Shown here: one piece after another, positions 49,701 through 59,592 of the stretch
How positions within the stretch are numbered: the first letter of the stretch is position 1
How the letters are laid out: every line of letters starts with the position of its first letter
Source of the DNA: Morinoia aosen
Lineage: Eukaryota > Arthropoda > Malacostraca > Amphipoda > Talitridae
DNA length: 64,000 nucleotides
Reading direction: 5' to 3'
Assembly (NCBI GenBank): GCA_030386875.1
Contig: CM059562.1
Span: forward strand, 71,360,201 to 71,424,200
Translations under genes and position numbers: made by a program
The notes under the pieces: model-generated
Database searches by the model: none
Seen by the model: only the letters and a program-made list of their open reading frames with translations
What the model was told of the DNA's origin: nothing

Positions 49701-52700
49701 AAGCCTGTTATCTTTTTTGACAAGCCTAACACTTTACATTCTTAAATTATGATAATCTTGTTGGATTGCTTGTTTGTTTGGCTGCTCGGAAGTCACTATC
49801 CACACTCTGCTTTCAGTAAGAACATAAAGTCAAATTTAGAGCCTTACGTCCAAGAAAAACATAGGGTAATGTTTAAAATTTCTGCACTGTCGACATAATC
49901 CGTAATAAATACCCATTTTATAGAGCATATTGGCAAAAATTACATGTATAAGCATGCCACAAGACCCAACAGATCTGTGTTAGTCTTTACTATACAGTTT
50001 AAACAGATAACATTTCTCTTGTCACATCTCGAATTCTCTCTACTTGTGGTTGAATACGAACCAAGCGATAATCTGTTAGGTGCTAGTATAACGTGAGCTC
50101 TACCGCCACATATCGCTGTCCCATGAGTAATTTGAGATGTACAAATTAAGTGCTTATTGCTAAATTATATGTATGGAAATAAGTAACATCCATTAGTAAC
50201 CTACCCTCAAACTAAAGTTCTAGCTAGAGGTAGCTCTCGCGCTAAAATGAGGTAGATCTCATGCTACAGCGTGGAAGACCTAACGCTACAGCAACACAAT
50301 CTGTTATTTAACCCACAATAAGAGGCTTGAGAAGCACCCCAGCAGGCCCAACGTTGAGCTCACCTGCTCTATGGTAGCCGTAGTTCATCTTTTTAGAAGC
50401 AGGTCTTGTAGCAAGGTAAATGGCAGCCAGGGACACCAAGAAGGAGGACAGGTCACTGAACATGTGGGCTGCATCTGACATGATAGCTATGGAGTTTGCT
50501 AGGTAGCCCCCAGCTACCTCCAGCACCTGAACAACAAATTCCATAATTAACATGTACAAAGAACACAAAATGGCCAAACAAAAAAGCTTCTGTGTTCAGT
50601 TCCTATCTATTGCACACCAATATTTAAGAATTTTGTGTACACCAAATCCATACTTGTGTGGTATGTTTAACTAAAAGCAAAAAAATGTCTACCTTCTTAA
50701 TGAACAAATTAATTTAGTATATTTGGAGTACACAGGCAGTTTATATCCCTTTCTCTGTAAAACAGGAAATGCGCACAAGCAATAATCACATAATGCTAGA
50801 TTTGATGTTCGTTTAAGCCTCCCTAAATGCAACAAAGATATTCCAAAGAGAGAAAGGATGAAGGCACCATTTAGGATGGCATTAAGGGAACATGGAATCT
50901 ATGCACAAGGTGTGATCCTGCATAAGATTCTTTGTAAATAGAAACAGTAAGCAGCTAAAGGAAGGTTAATGTTAAATTAAATTAAATGTGGAAGGTCAAC
51001 TTCAAATGTAAGTTAAAAAGGAAGGCTATGAAACAAGATAACAGTTGAAGAAGAAATTCTGAGGCACTGAAAAAAAGACAGCAGTGAACAAACAAAAGAA
51101 AAGGAAGAGAATCCTTAATAAAACAAAAACATTTTATTTCAACAAAAAGATGGCCCACCTAACTCTCTGCTTAGGACCTCACATTGTCTCCTGAGAGGGC
51201 TAATTTCCAAAGGTACAATAGTTATATTTGTTAGAGGGATGATTCACATGCTGTATTTGAAAAAATTTTACCAACTTTTCAACAAGCAAATAAATTTCTA
51301 GAACTCTTCAGCCTCCAGAAGCAGTAACACACAGAAAAAATCTACAAGATAAAAAGAACCTAATTGAAATAATAACTTAAAGTGATGCAAAAATAAATAT
51401 GCCTTTTTACTTGGCATTTTTAATTTTTATGTTCTATACCACTGTCAGTCTATGACAAGAAATGTTTTGATGTTTCTAACATCATTTTCAGGCAACAATT
51501 AGGCAGGAAAAATTTTCACATTCACACTGCTAAAAAAGTAAATCCAATACCAATTTGAGCTCTATATCAGATACATTAGTGTAGTAAAATAGGTTTGTAA
51601 TGCTTCATTAACTCAAACTATACAGTGCTCTCAAACTCTTAGTTCAAATACCAATCCTCACATCACCTCAACAAAAAGTACTACAAAATCTTCAATATGA
51701 TGATTATTAATTTATCAGAACATAGTAACAGCCCGCACAGAAGTAATTTCAATTATCCCTTACATAATCATTATTTTACGTAACACTATAATGCAACAGA
51801 AATACAGAAAATCACAGTGCAAGATGCCTAGATAGGAAAAATTTGCACAACAGGAATATGAAATCAGAAGACAACTCAACACCATTGCCGAATTGCTATA
51901 TGTTCACACCACAAAAGTAGAGGCAAAATGAACAATCAAGCAAATTTTTCAAACTTCTAAAGTTTAATTCTATTGAAGAATTTTAGAGCAAAAAGTCATT
52001 TGCATTTTTTTTTGAGGGCAGGTTTAAGTTTATGGATATGCAATGCATTTATTTTTTGAAATTGCATTTTTGTAAGAACATTATGTAAAACTTTTGTTCT
52101 TGAATAAAGGATTCTATTTGAGGGCTGACAATCATGATGAACACAGAAATCTTCAACAATATAATCTTGATATTTGTGTGCAGGTAATCTTTATTTTAAG
52201 GCCATCCTGGTTAGATCAATGTAGCATGTATTAAGAGATTTACACTTATTTCTGTCACACTTGAACTGATATGTCACACTGGCTCCATTTAGATCACCGA
52301 TTTTATGATCTCTATAATATACACAATTTAATTGCTACATCCAGACATAGAGATTCAACAGAAGTTTCAAATGTGTTCTTGAAAATAGTTCATCAATTTT
52401 GCAATACTGATGGATTTCATTTTCATAAAATATATTCATATTATGATTATCAAGTCCAGGATAATTATTGCTGTTAATAATTTGGCTCAAAAAGTTATCA
52501 ATGGTTTCATCAATAATAACCTTTTAATAGGGGATAGTGATGTTTTAATTTAAAAAATTGAGTGTTTAAGTAAAATGATTAACAATTTTCTTTGAGTTTA
52601 ACCAGTGAATAAGTGGAACAATTTCATATAGTCAAAAAAGTGGCACAAAAATGATAAAATAACAATCAGGATGAATGATGACAAGATACCCACCATAAAT

Positions 52701-52858
52701 ATTGTACAAAGAGCAGCTGCAATAAGCAGCTTTGTGACAGCAGGTCTGGAGCTGCTGAAAGCTTTGGGTATGTGGCAGTGATCTTCATCGCTGGCCACTG
52801 TACTTTGTGGAGCTCGTCTCCGGCTGCCGCTGTCTCCATTGCTGTCTGGCAAGTCATC
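43643..52858 (-). CDS. ZnT2-like: Zinc transporter of the ZnT2/3/8 (SLC30A) group, 3' seven exons, initiator exon missing
   Basis: Join on the - strand: 52858-52694, 50526-50364, 48418-48265, 47150-47014, 45440-45223, 44857-44617, 43788-43643. All junctions are GT...AG and in phase; 407 residues plus TGA. ZnT proteins are cation diffusion facilitators that move Zn2+ from cytosol into vesicles in exchange for H+. Seen: HCH at 27-29, TM1 about 41-65, TM2 with HMFSD (76-80), TM3 and TM4 about 110-165, a His-rich loop 167-206, TM5 with HVIGD (258-262), TM6 about 283-310, a cytoplasmic domain, and CNQC at 400-403. The two HxxxD motifs form the transport Zn2+ site in ZnT8; HCH and CxxC form its cytosolic Zn sites at the dimer interface. 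All are present, so the protein should be active. No ATG lies in frame before exon 2, so a short 5' exon is missing. ZnT2, 3 and 8 cannot be told apart, and insects usually have one such co-orthologue. Confidence 0.9.
44318..44610. repeat. ~82-95-bp intronic tandem repeat next to the exon 7 donor
   Basis: Four degenerate units, anchored by GCTGACGA/GTTGACAA near 44320, 44402, 44483 and 44578 and by ACACAAxATAGAAATGTATCA. The array reaches within about ten bases of the exon 7 splice donor at 44616. Confidence 0.75.
44617..44857 (-). CDS. ZnT2-like: ZnT exon 7: TM6 and start of the cytoplasmic domain
   Basis: Acceptor TGTGTTGAGCAG, phase 0; donor GTCAGG, phase 1. Encodes [40 protein letters not shown], ...[39 protein letters not shown] and HSLH.W.LT are family hallmarks. 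A second possible donor (CAG/GTGTCT) would shift exon 8 out of frame and is rejected. Confidence 0.92.
44870..45012. repeat. Degenerate ~14-16-bp repeat upstream of the exon 7 acceptor
   Basis: Variants of AAACAGAGATTCAAAA on the + strand. On the gene strand this is a T-rich TTTTGAATCTCTGTTT series leading straight into the exon 7 acceptor, effectively an extended pyrimidine tract. Confidence 0.65.
45223..45440 (-). CDS. ZnT2-like: ZnT exon 6: variable loop end and TM5
   Basis: Acceptor TTTTGTGACAG; donor GTGAGA. Phase 1 in, phase 0 out. Encodes a polar Asn/Ser/Thr-rich loop ([20 protein letters not shown]...), then [20 protein letters not shown] and [20 protein letters not shown] carries the TM5 HxxxD site (H258, D262). 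Confidence 0.92.
45645..46003 (-). mobile_element. SINE-like retroposon, copy 11 (ZnT intron)
   Basis: Family blocks AAGGCACCCTTTAGAATGG, GGTGTGTTCCCACACGAGA and CCTAACCTTCAGCTCAGGAC in order. The 5' end carries a 16-base C run (on the + strand) before AGGGGGCCCTAATTCC. Flanks TTCCAATAATTTATTC and TTCCAATTATTTTTTATTC suggest a decayed target duplication. Confidence 0.75.
46318..47007. repeat. 13-unit, 49-53-bp minisatellite abutting the exon 5 donor
   Basis: GCCAGTAAAGAAGCAACAAA recurs (with small variants) at about 46373, 46425, 46477, 46527, 46577, 46629, 46681, 46733, 46782, 46834, 46887, 46939 and 46991. Some units lack three bases in the CTACTGTCAC part. The last unit ends about six bases from the exon 5 donor (47013). 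No spacers, so not CRISPR. Confidence 0.92.
47014..47150 (-). CDS. ZnT2-like: ZnT exon 5: end of TM4 and His-rich loop
   Basis: Acceptor TTAACTATGGCAG; donor GTTGGT, weaker than usual, chosen because it alone gives phase 1 as exon 6 needs. Encodes [20 protein letters not shown], then repeated GHGHSHG and GHGHGG units to NNTPAH. Twelve His between 173 and 200. The loop between TM4 and TM5 binds or senses Zn2+ in this family. Confidence 0.88.
47990..48245. repeat. Possible mobile-element remnant in the ZnT intron
   Basis: TCTATACTACATAATAAGAG followed by a GTCCGTCC/GTCGGTCG run starts a GC-richer block that differs from its surroundings. Starts of this kind (TCTATACTA...) are common in insect Helitron-like elements, but no CTRRT end with hairpin was found. 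Identity uncertain. Confidence 0.25.
48265..48418 (-). CDS. ZnT2-like: ZnT exon 4: TM3 and TM4
   Basis: Acceptor TTTGTGTGCAG; donor GTAAGC. Two bases complete Glu110; leaves in phase 2. Encodes [40 protein letters not shown] and [19 protein letters not shown] and VERVI are family signatures. Confidence 0.93.
50364..50526 (-). CDS. ZnT2-like: ZnT exon 3: end of TM1 and TM2 with metal site
   Basis: Acceptor TTTGTTGTTCAG, phase 0; donor GTGAGC, phase 1. Encodes [20 protein letters not shown], then [20 protein letters not shown] and [25 protein letters not shown]...DAAH...D is diagnostic of the group; H76 and D80 are transport-site ligands. Confidence 0.95.
50807..51235 (-). mobile_element. SINE-like retroposon, copy 12 (ZnT intron)
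   Basis: Runs from the tail (GTTTAAGCCTCCCTAAATGC on the + strand) through GAAGGCACCATTTAGGATGG and the 5' half (CACCTAACTCTCTGCTTAGG) to AATTTCCAAAGGTACAATAG. It contains an extra A-rich stretch of about 60 bases in the middle. Confidence 0.75.
52694..52858 (-). CDS. ZnT2-like: ZnT exon 2: N-terminal cytoplasmic part and start of TM1
   Basis: Acceptor TTCCTGCATTTCAG before 52858, phase 0; donor GTGGGT after Met55, phase 0. Encodes [40 protein letters not shown] and [18 protein letters not shown] (27-29) is the cytosolic Zn-bridging motif of the ZnT2/3/4/8 group. The alternative donor four bases on would break the frame of exon 3. No in-frame ATG upstream before the acceptor. Confidence 0.88.
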
Positions 52859-53089
52859 CTGAAATGCAGGAAATTTATTGATTTATTTTTTAAACAGTCA
52901 ATAATGAAAGTATATGGAAATGCATAAGCAATTCTATTCAGCAAGCTATATGTTTGTAGCACACAAGTACAGCATAGGCTGAAATGTAAAGGGAATAACT
53001 TTCAGAAGAAGAATTTTACAGTGCTATACTGAGTCACTAAATGATGCAGCACAAGGCCTTGTATGATGTATAACTAGTAATTGTTTGAT

Positions 53090-53460
53090 GCAATAGAATC
53101 CTTTGAATGATGCAGCACTAGTCAATGTCAGGTGCAATCAACAAGGTCTGATGCAGTAATAGTTATTTTCTGATGCAGTAATACAATATTTGATGCAGCA
53201 GTACATTATTTGATACAGCCATACATTATCTGATACAGCCATACATTATCTGATGTAGCAAAACATTGTCTGATGCAGTAATACATTGTCTGATGCAGTA
53301 ATACATCGTCTGATGCAGTAATGCATTATCTTATGCAGGAATAGTCATTGTCTTATGCAGTAATAGTCATTGTCTTGTGCAATAATAGTAACTGTGTGAC
53401 AACACTAATTATTGTTAAAACAGCAGTCATTGTTGGATGCAGCAATTGTCATATTCTGGT
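53090..53460. repeat. ~20-bp degenerate tandem repeat
   Basis: Fifteen or more variants of TCTGATGCAGTAATACATTG; periods slip between 18 and 24. AT-rich and non-coding. Confidence 0.75.
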
Positions 53461-53689
53461 GCACAAGTAATTTTTGAAGAAAGCACAACTTATTCCTTGA
53501 ATGATGCTACAATAATCCTAATACAAAGCAGTAATTATAGAATCAGAAGCAATTTTAAATTATGTATCAGTGATGAAATCACGAGGCAAAACTCAAATAG
53601 TGCAATGCATGAGACAAAGGTATTACATGATGCCAGACAATAGCAATAGATGTTAGAAGACTATGCAACACATTCATGTGAAGTGCAAT

Positions 53690-53830
53690 AAGAAATTATT
53701 TCAAGTCACAATAGATAGGTCAAATTTTAGGTCAATAGATAATATTATAGGTCAATAGAATTTACAATGATCAAATAATTAAATGATCCAATAGAATTAT
53801 AGGTCAATAGATAGGCCAAAATAGGTCAAA
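53690..53830. repeat. AGGTCAATAGATA-type short repeats
   Basis: AGGTCAATAGATA or close variants recur about six times with irregular spacing. Resemblance to the foldback terminus (GGTCAATAT) may be coincidental. Confidence 0.45.
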
Positions 53831-54068
53831 TTGTTACTAAATATTGACGATTATTTACACATTCACCCCGTATTGGCACATGAGCTGTATTACTGTGTTG
53901 CGGAACAGTTCCTGCACTTTTAGATTAAGTCTAGCCCCTGCTGTCACTCAGAGAGGAGATGAGTGTTATTCTCTGGTCGCAAGCGCTTAGTTTAGATATA
54001 AAAATTTGTGTGACACTTGAAGTGCAGGACACAACTCGTAAATCTAATACACTTTCCAGTCACATATT

Positions 54069-54455
54069 GCACCACATATGTCCAAGTAGTCATTGCGACA
54101 AATGTTGTGCTAGTTGCAACTGGTACATCTAGTACACTCTCTGCTTGTGTATTGCACCACATATGTCCAAGTAGTCATTGAGACAAATAAGGTGCAATAT
54201 GCAACTGTACATCTAGCACACTTCCTGGTTGTGTATTGCACCACATATGTCCAAGTAGTTGTTGAGACAAATGTGGTGCAATATGCAACTGGTATATCTA
54301 GTACACTTCCTGGTTGTGTAGTGCACCACATATGTCCAAGTAGTTGTTGAGACAAATGTGGTGCAATATGCAACTGGTATATCTAGTACACTTCCTGGTT
54401 GTGTATTGCACCACATATGTCCAAGTAGTTGTTGAGACAAATGTGGTGCAAAATT
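54069..54455. repeat. 85-bp tandem repeat, about 4.5 units, each with an internal hairpin
   Basis: GCACCACATATGTCCAAGTA starts at 54069, 54154, 54238, 54323 and 54408 (spacing 85, 84, 85, 85). Within most units TTGCACCACAT and ATGTGGTGCAA form an 11-base inverted repeat with a loop of about 24 bases. Open frames on both strands here are repeat artefacts. Confidence 0.9.
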
Positions 54456-56073
54456 CAAATAAGTAATAATTATTGATACTTTCAAAAATATTTCTAGCAT
54501 TTATAGAAAATTTTGTGTCTTCATGACTGCAATAGTTTGTGTTCATGGTTTTCTTTTTTACTTTATGATAAAAAAATTTCATCCATTGGTAACTGCAGCA
54601 TTTCTTCAAAGCAACTTATGCAAAAACTTTCGCAAAATGTTTTGTTATATATTTATATCATACTCACTAATCGTACAAATCAAAGAAATGGTAGAGAAAA
54701 TTAGCATTTGAACTTGTACTGCAGTTGTCGATGCATACATTCTCTACAATAAGTATTAGAGAACAAGAAGATGAACATGAAAAAATTTACAGAGTCTATA
54801 CTTCCTTCAATAACAAATGAAACTCCAACGTAAGAAGTTTGATGCAGGAAACAAAAAATCAGTTCAGTCTGACCAAACCCTCAAGCTCATATTAGAGAAA
54901 TGCATGAGTATAAAGAAAAATCCTGCAAAAGGCATAAAGGGTGCTATGACAAAATATCAGGGAATGAATGTTTTGAAGTTGCACATAAAAAACTAGAAAG
55001 GTGTCACCCTTCTGTGATGAGTGTCCTGACCAACTAAATTCATGTCTGTCATGTTTGTTTTGCAGAGAAACATTCATATTATGGACATTATGTCATTTTA
55101 ATTTTGTGACTAAAAGATTAAAAGGGTTTTATTCAAAGGAATCAATGTTTCATATTTTGATAAAATAAAATATTTCCAGTCAATTGTACACATTTATTAA
55201 CCTTCTCATGAACATTGCACGTGATATTTTAATCTAGTTTGTAAAGAATTATTTCAATGCATAAGTTTATATTATTAGCTTATAAATCTTTAGTTGACAC
55301 ATATGGGACCCAATGAGCAATAGAGAAATGATACTATTGGGTTATGTCATATGTGGGTCAATATGCAGTGAAAATGTTAAAAGAAATTTCAAAAGTTATC
55401 TCTCCATTAAATTACAGTACTTATTATCAACACAGTAATGAAAAGGAAACAATAGCTGAAATTAATAACTAAATTAAAATCTCAAACTTTCAAAAGTGCA
55501 TTCAAAGAAGAGTTAAAAACTTAAATATTCTAACCTCTCATTGATGCATGTTTTTAAGATATGAAAATAGTTAATAAGTATTTGTTTATACTTTAGCATG
55601 TTTTTTTCATGAGCAAAATTGAAATTGTATGGTCCATCGATAGTGTTCCTTTGGTTCGTTGCTGACTACTAATACCAATAGCCAAGACTAGTAACAATTG
55701 AGTAGCACATTATCAAGATTTTTTACAACAATCTCTTTCATTTTTGCTTTAAGAGCAAGATTTACATCTTGCTTCTCACACTTATGAGATATAGGCTACT
55801 TATATTACATAACAATTGTACAACAATCATTAACTTTGAAACCAATATGTCAGTTTTTCAATATCTTAATTTCCTTGTCATTAACATTGATGAACATTAT
55901 CCTTTATTCAAATACATTAATACAGTGTTCCATCTTAAACACTACCACAAAATTTCAGCATTAATATTTAAATTACATAAACTGCAACACTTTGTTGGTG
56001 GGGCTGGATACAAGCATGTTGAACTATTTGAGAAGATAACATAACATTTACATACCATTCAGTTGACATTTTT
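54456..56073. other. AT-rich spacer, nothing recognised
   Basis: No gene, RNA or clear repeat. A small inverted repeat is centred near 55330 (CATATGGGACCCAAT with ATTGGGTTATGTCATATG). Confidence 0.4.
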
Positions 56074-56824
56074 GGTCAATATGCAGTTGAGGGGATCCAC
56101 CGAAATTAAGAACGTTATTCCAAAGAATCACTAGAGGAACCCATTTGAGGACGTTTTACAGGAACGACGTTCTGCTCGCTGATGCATTATTTTTGAATTA
56201 TTCAACTTTGAAGTTGGCTTTCGCGTGCCAAAGGAAGCAAACGTGCCAAACGGAATTTAATTAATAATGGAAGCTAACCCACTATTACAAACGTAAAAAG
56301 ATTGGTTCGTGAGGGGGAGCCACAGTACTTCTAGTGAAAATTATAAATAGAGGTTCCAACCCATCCATTAGGATGACGTCCACGGTAAATCAGTTACCGA
56401 AACTCAAGTCTTTGAAGCGGGAGTGCCCCTATGGCAACACTGTCATGGACGCTCACTTTCGGAGCCAGCGAGCCAAACAGCATACCGGGTGCCCACATTT
56501 TAACCTTTATTTATAATTTTTGCTAGAAGAACTGTGGCTACCCCTCACGACCCAACCTGTTTACGTTTGTAATAAGGGGTTAGCTTCCGTTATTAATTAA
56601 ATTACGCTTGGCGCGCTCGCTGCGTTGTTGAAACATCCTGTCCTTTGGCGCGCAAAAGACAGTTCATGAATGATGCTCCTATAACTTCAAAGTTGAATAA
56701 CTCAAAAATAACGCATCAGCGAGCAAAATGTCATTCGTGTAAAACGTTCTTAAATGGGTTACTTTAGTGATTCTTTGGAATAACATTCTTAATTTTGGTG
56801 GATCCCCTAAACTACATATTGACC
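56074..56824. mobile_element. Foldback DNA transposon copy FB-1, 751 bp
   Basis: Starts GGTCAATATGCAGTTGAGGG and ends with the inverse (CCCCTAAACTACATATTGACC). The arms stay complementary for about 270 bases each, sharing AACTTTGAAGTTGG, GTTAGCTTCC and TTACGTTTGTAATA blocks; the core between them is about 170 bases. Flanks ACATTTTT and ACATTTTA suggest an 8-bp target duplication. No transposase. Confidence 0.82.
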
Positions 56825-57129
56825 ACATTTTAAAAAAAATATAAATATTCAAACAGAAAGAAAGTAGACACTTTGACTACAACAGAAAATTACAACAGAA
56901 ATATGCTGCTAAGTGGACAATTTTTGAGTTATCCCCATGTCCTGTAGTATGCATATGTCGTGTAACTTCTGACCCTCTCCTCATTAGTAAGCCCACTCTT
57001 ATTTTAGTGGTAAATAATGACCATTTCTGGCAATCATGAGAAAAGCATTCACATTTAAATTTTTATAGCTACTGGCAGGCAATTAAAAATATTTAATGTA
57101 AAAATCTTGGCAGTTGTGATTTAACAGAA

Positions 57130-58341
57130 GTCAATATTGATTTTAGCATTGTCAACAATTTTGAAAATTTTGTTGCCACATTCAAGTAATTGGAGACATT
57201 TTAAAATGTGTTACATGAATGACATTGTGCTTGCTAATGCTTAGTTTTTAGATATAGCATAAATAACGTTTAGGTAAGAATAGAATTAATGGCAGTTTCG
57301 ATATGGCTCTTCTGGCATTTGGCGGATGCAGAACGCACAGAATTTTTTTCCGGGAAAGTAGTAGTAGTAGTAACATAGGCTTACTAGCGCTTCAGTAGCT
57401 CCGACTATTTCGCGCCGAAGGTCTCATGGTTTTAAAGATACCTGAATTCTACATCACCTCCGAGGTAGTATTATAAGAACATTATTTCGGTGGTCAACTC
57501 AATTTCTATTGCCTCAACACACACAGTTATATTTGTTTGCATAAGCACAATACGATTTCTCACTCAATAAGCAGGATCCATTCTACAGGTCGCACCTGCA
57601 AAACGTATCGGTATACACCGCGAGTTGATACAAAACAAAAAAGATTTTTAAAATTTTAGCAGGGTAAAGAGTGCGAGAACAGCTGGGACCCCAAATCGGA
57701 GGCTCCAGCTACCCGCCCACACTATGGCCGAGCGTCTTACCCACGCTGGAACCCCCTCACAAAGACCAGAGTGGCAGCACGGTACGCTCTGCCATTTCTT
57801 CTCCTCAAGTTATAACTTCGGCATGAGTTTGCACTTGCAGAGTGCACACGGATTTCCGTTTTCTGGGCATAAAAGCTCGTTATATTTTACCTATCAAATC
57901 GCTTCGTGCAAGAAAGGTCGCTAGCGCTCCGAGGTTGAAACGAGCACGGAGGGGCTCACGAAGCATCCCAATGTGCAGCGACGGGGCGTCCGCATCTCGA
58001 AGATGAGGGAAGGATTCTCCGGGAAACATATGCTTTGGTATTGCAAGGTTAAGTTAAGATATTTTAGGTTTCCTTAGGTTTGTTGAGATTAGGTTAGTTA
58101 ACTAACTCTACTTTGCCTAACCTAACCTATCATTACGTCATTACTGTATTTCAGCTTATTTATGTGTCCGTTTGTACAATTTTATTTGCAACATTCCTTC
58201 AACTTCAACGTTAAATATCCTGAAAATTGAGCATTTGCAAGCATAATGTTATTCATGTAAAACGTTTTAAAAGTCTCTACTTACCTAAAGGTTGCAACAA
58301 AATTATGAAATTTGTTGACAACATTAAAATCAATATTGACC
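57130..58341. mobile_element. Foldback copy FB-2, 1.2 kb, with a GC-rich core
   Basis: Left end GTCAATATTGATTTTAGCAT, right end the inverse (ATTAAAATCAATATTGACC). Flanks TTAACAGA (57121-57128) and TTAACAGG (58342-58349) give a 7/8 target duplication if the first base of the terminus is mutated. Arms are shorter (about 100-130 bases) and more diverged than in other copies. The core at about 57650-58010 is GC-rich and unrelated to the cores of the other copies. Confidence 0.72.
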
Positions 58342-58516
58342 TTAACAGGATATACTTTGAAGATATAATTATGGTAAACACTAATAAATAATCAATTATA
58401 TGAATTTTAGCAAAAATTTAAAGCAATGGCATTTGATAAACTATCAGAAATGCCAGTTAATTAAATAGTTCAATGCATTATAATCAAAATATTATGACAA
58501 AAATAGAAATATATAT

Positions 58517-59592
58517 GGTCAATATTGAGTTTAGGTGATGTTGGGAAATGAGGCATTCCGTTTTGAAAAATCAGTAAAGGAGCCCATTCAAAAACGTTTT
58601 ACATGAATGCCATTTTTGGCGCTGATGCGTTATTTTCTAATTGTTCAACTTTGAAGTTGGCTTCTGCGCTCCAAAGGAAGCAAGCGCGTCTACCAGAATT
58701 TCATTAATAACGGAAGTTAACCCCTTATTACAAACGTAAAGAGGTTGGGTTGTGAGGGGTAGCCACAGTTCTTATAGTGAGAATTATAAATAAAGGTTGA
58801 AAGCAACCCATTAAGGTCTATCAGCAGTTGTGTTTACATCTGCTCCATGATGGCGGCGGCCATACCGGGTGGCGCCATCTATGAGCTGACTGTAAAGGTG
58901 ACGGTACCGAGTGGCGCCATCTATGAGCTGACTGTAAAGGTGACGGTACCGGGTGGCGCCATCTATGAGCTGACTGTAAAGGTGACAACTTAATAATGAC
59001 TACTAAAAAAAACGTCAAAAGCACCAAATACGAGAAACGGTACGTTTAATTTTTTGTGTTATTAACTGATAACAATATTTCTTATTAATTTATTAACAAT
59101 TTCTATCATTCTTTCATTTCTACAAAGTTCTGGCGAAAACTTTAACACCTCATGATCCGAACTTTGCCTTTCCCGACCCAACTTGGTCGTACTCTGTGTT
59201 CCACATTTTGCGCGAGAAAGCGATTTTACAAATAAATTCATAGCTGAATAATTAAAAAATAATGCATCATTTCCACTAGAACTGTGGCTGCCCCTCACGA
59301 CCCAACCTCTTTACGTTTGTAATAGGGGGTTAGCTTCCGTTATTAACTAAATTCCGCATGGCGCGCTTTTGGCACGCTCGCTCCAGAATAGAGCATCCAT
59401 GACAGTGTTGCCATACTAGCGCTCCCGCTTCAAATACTTAAGTTACGGTAACTAATTCACCTCTGTAACTCTAAAACTAAGCATCAGCGCCAAAAATGTC
59501 ATTTGAGTAAAACGTTTTTAAATAGGCTCCTTTACTGATTTTTCGAAACGGAATGCTTCATTTCTCAACATCACCTAAACTCAATACTGACC
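58517..59592. mobile_element. Foldback copy FB-3, 1.08 kb
   Basis: GGTCAATATTGAGTTTAGGT at the left and CTAAACTCAATACTGACC at the right. The arms share the TTTTACATGAATGCCATT, AACTTTGAAGTTGG, GTTAACCCCTTATTACAAAC and CACGACCCAACC blocks of FB-1. The core contains a 42-bp triplet repeat. Confidence 0.83.
58869..58990. repeat. Three 42-bp tandem units inside FB-3
   Basis: GTGGCGCCATCTATGAGCTG starts at 58869, 58911 and 58953, nearly identical between copies. GC-rich, with internal palindromes GGCGCC and GGTACC. Confidence 0.92.

Noticed and set aside
54110-54609. Overlapping open frames of 78-103 codons on both strands
   Set aside because: Produced by the 85-bp array, whose period is not a multiple of three; translations in all frames are repeats of the same unit.
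57800-57870. Metal-response element (TGCACTC on the - strand) regulating ZnT
   Set aside because: A single 7-base match is expected by chance, and the segment lies inside a transposon core with no evidence of being a promoter.
57724-57924. 66-codon open frame in the GC-rich FB-2 core as a gene
   Set aside because: No homology recognised, no splice or start support; composition alone explains it.
58070-58130. Telomere-like TTAGG repeats (CCTAACCTAACC, TTAGGTT)
   Set aside because: Only two or three scattered copies; too few to call an interstitial telomeric tract.
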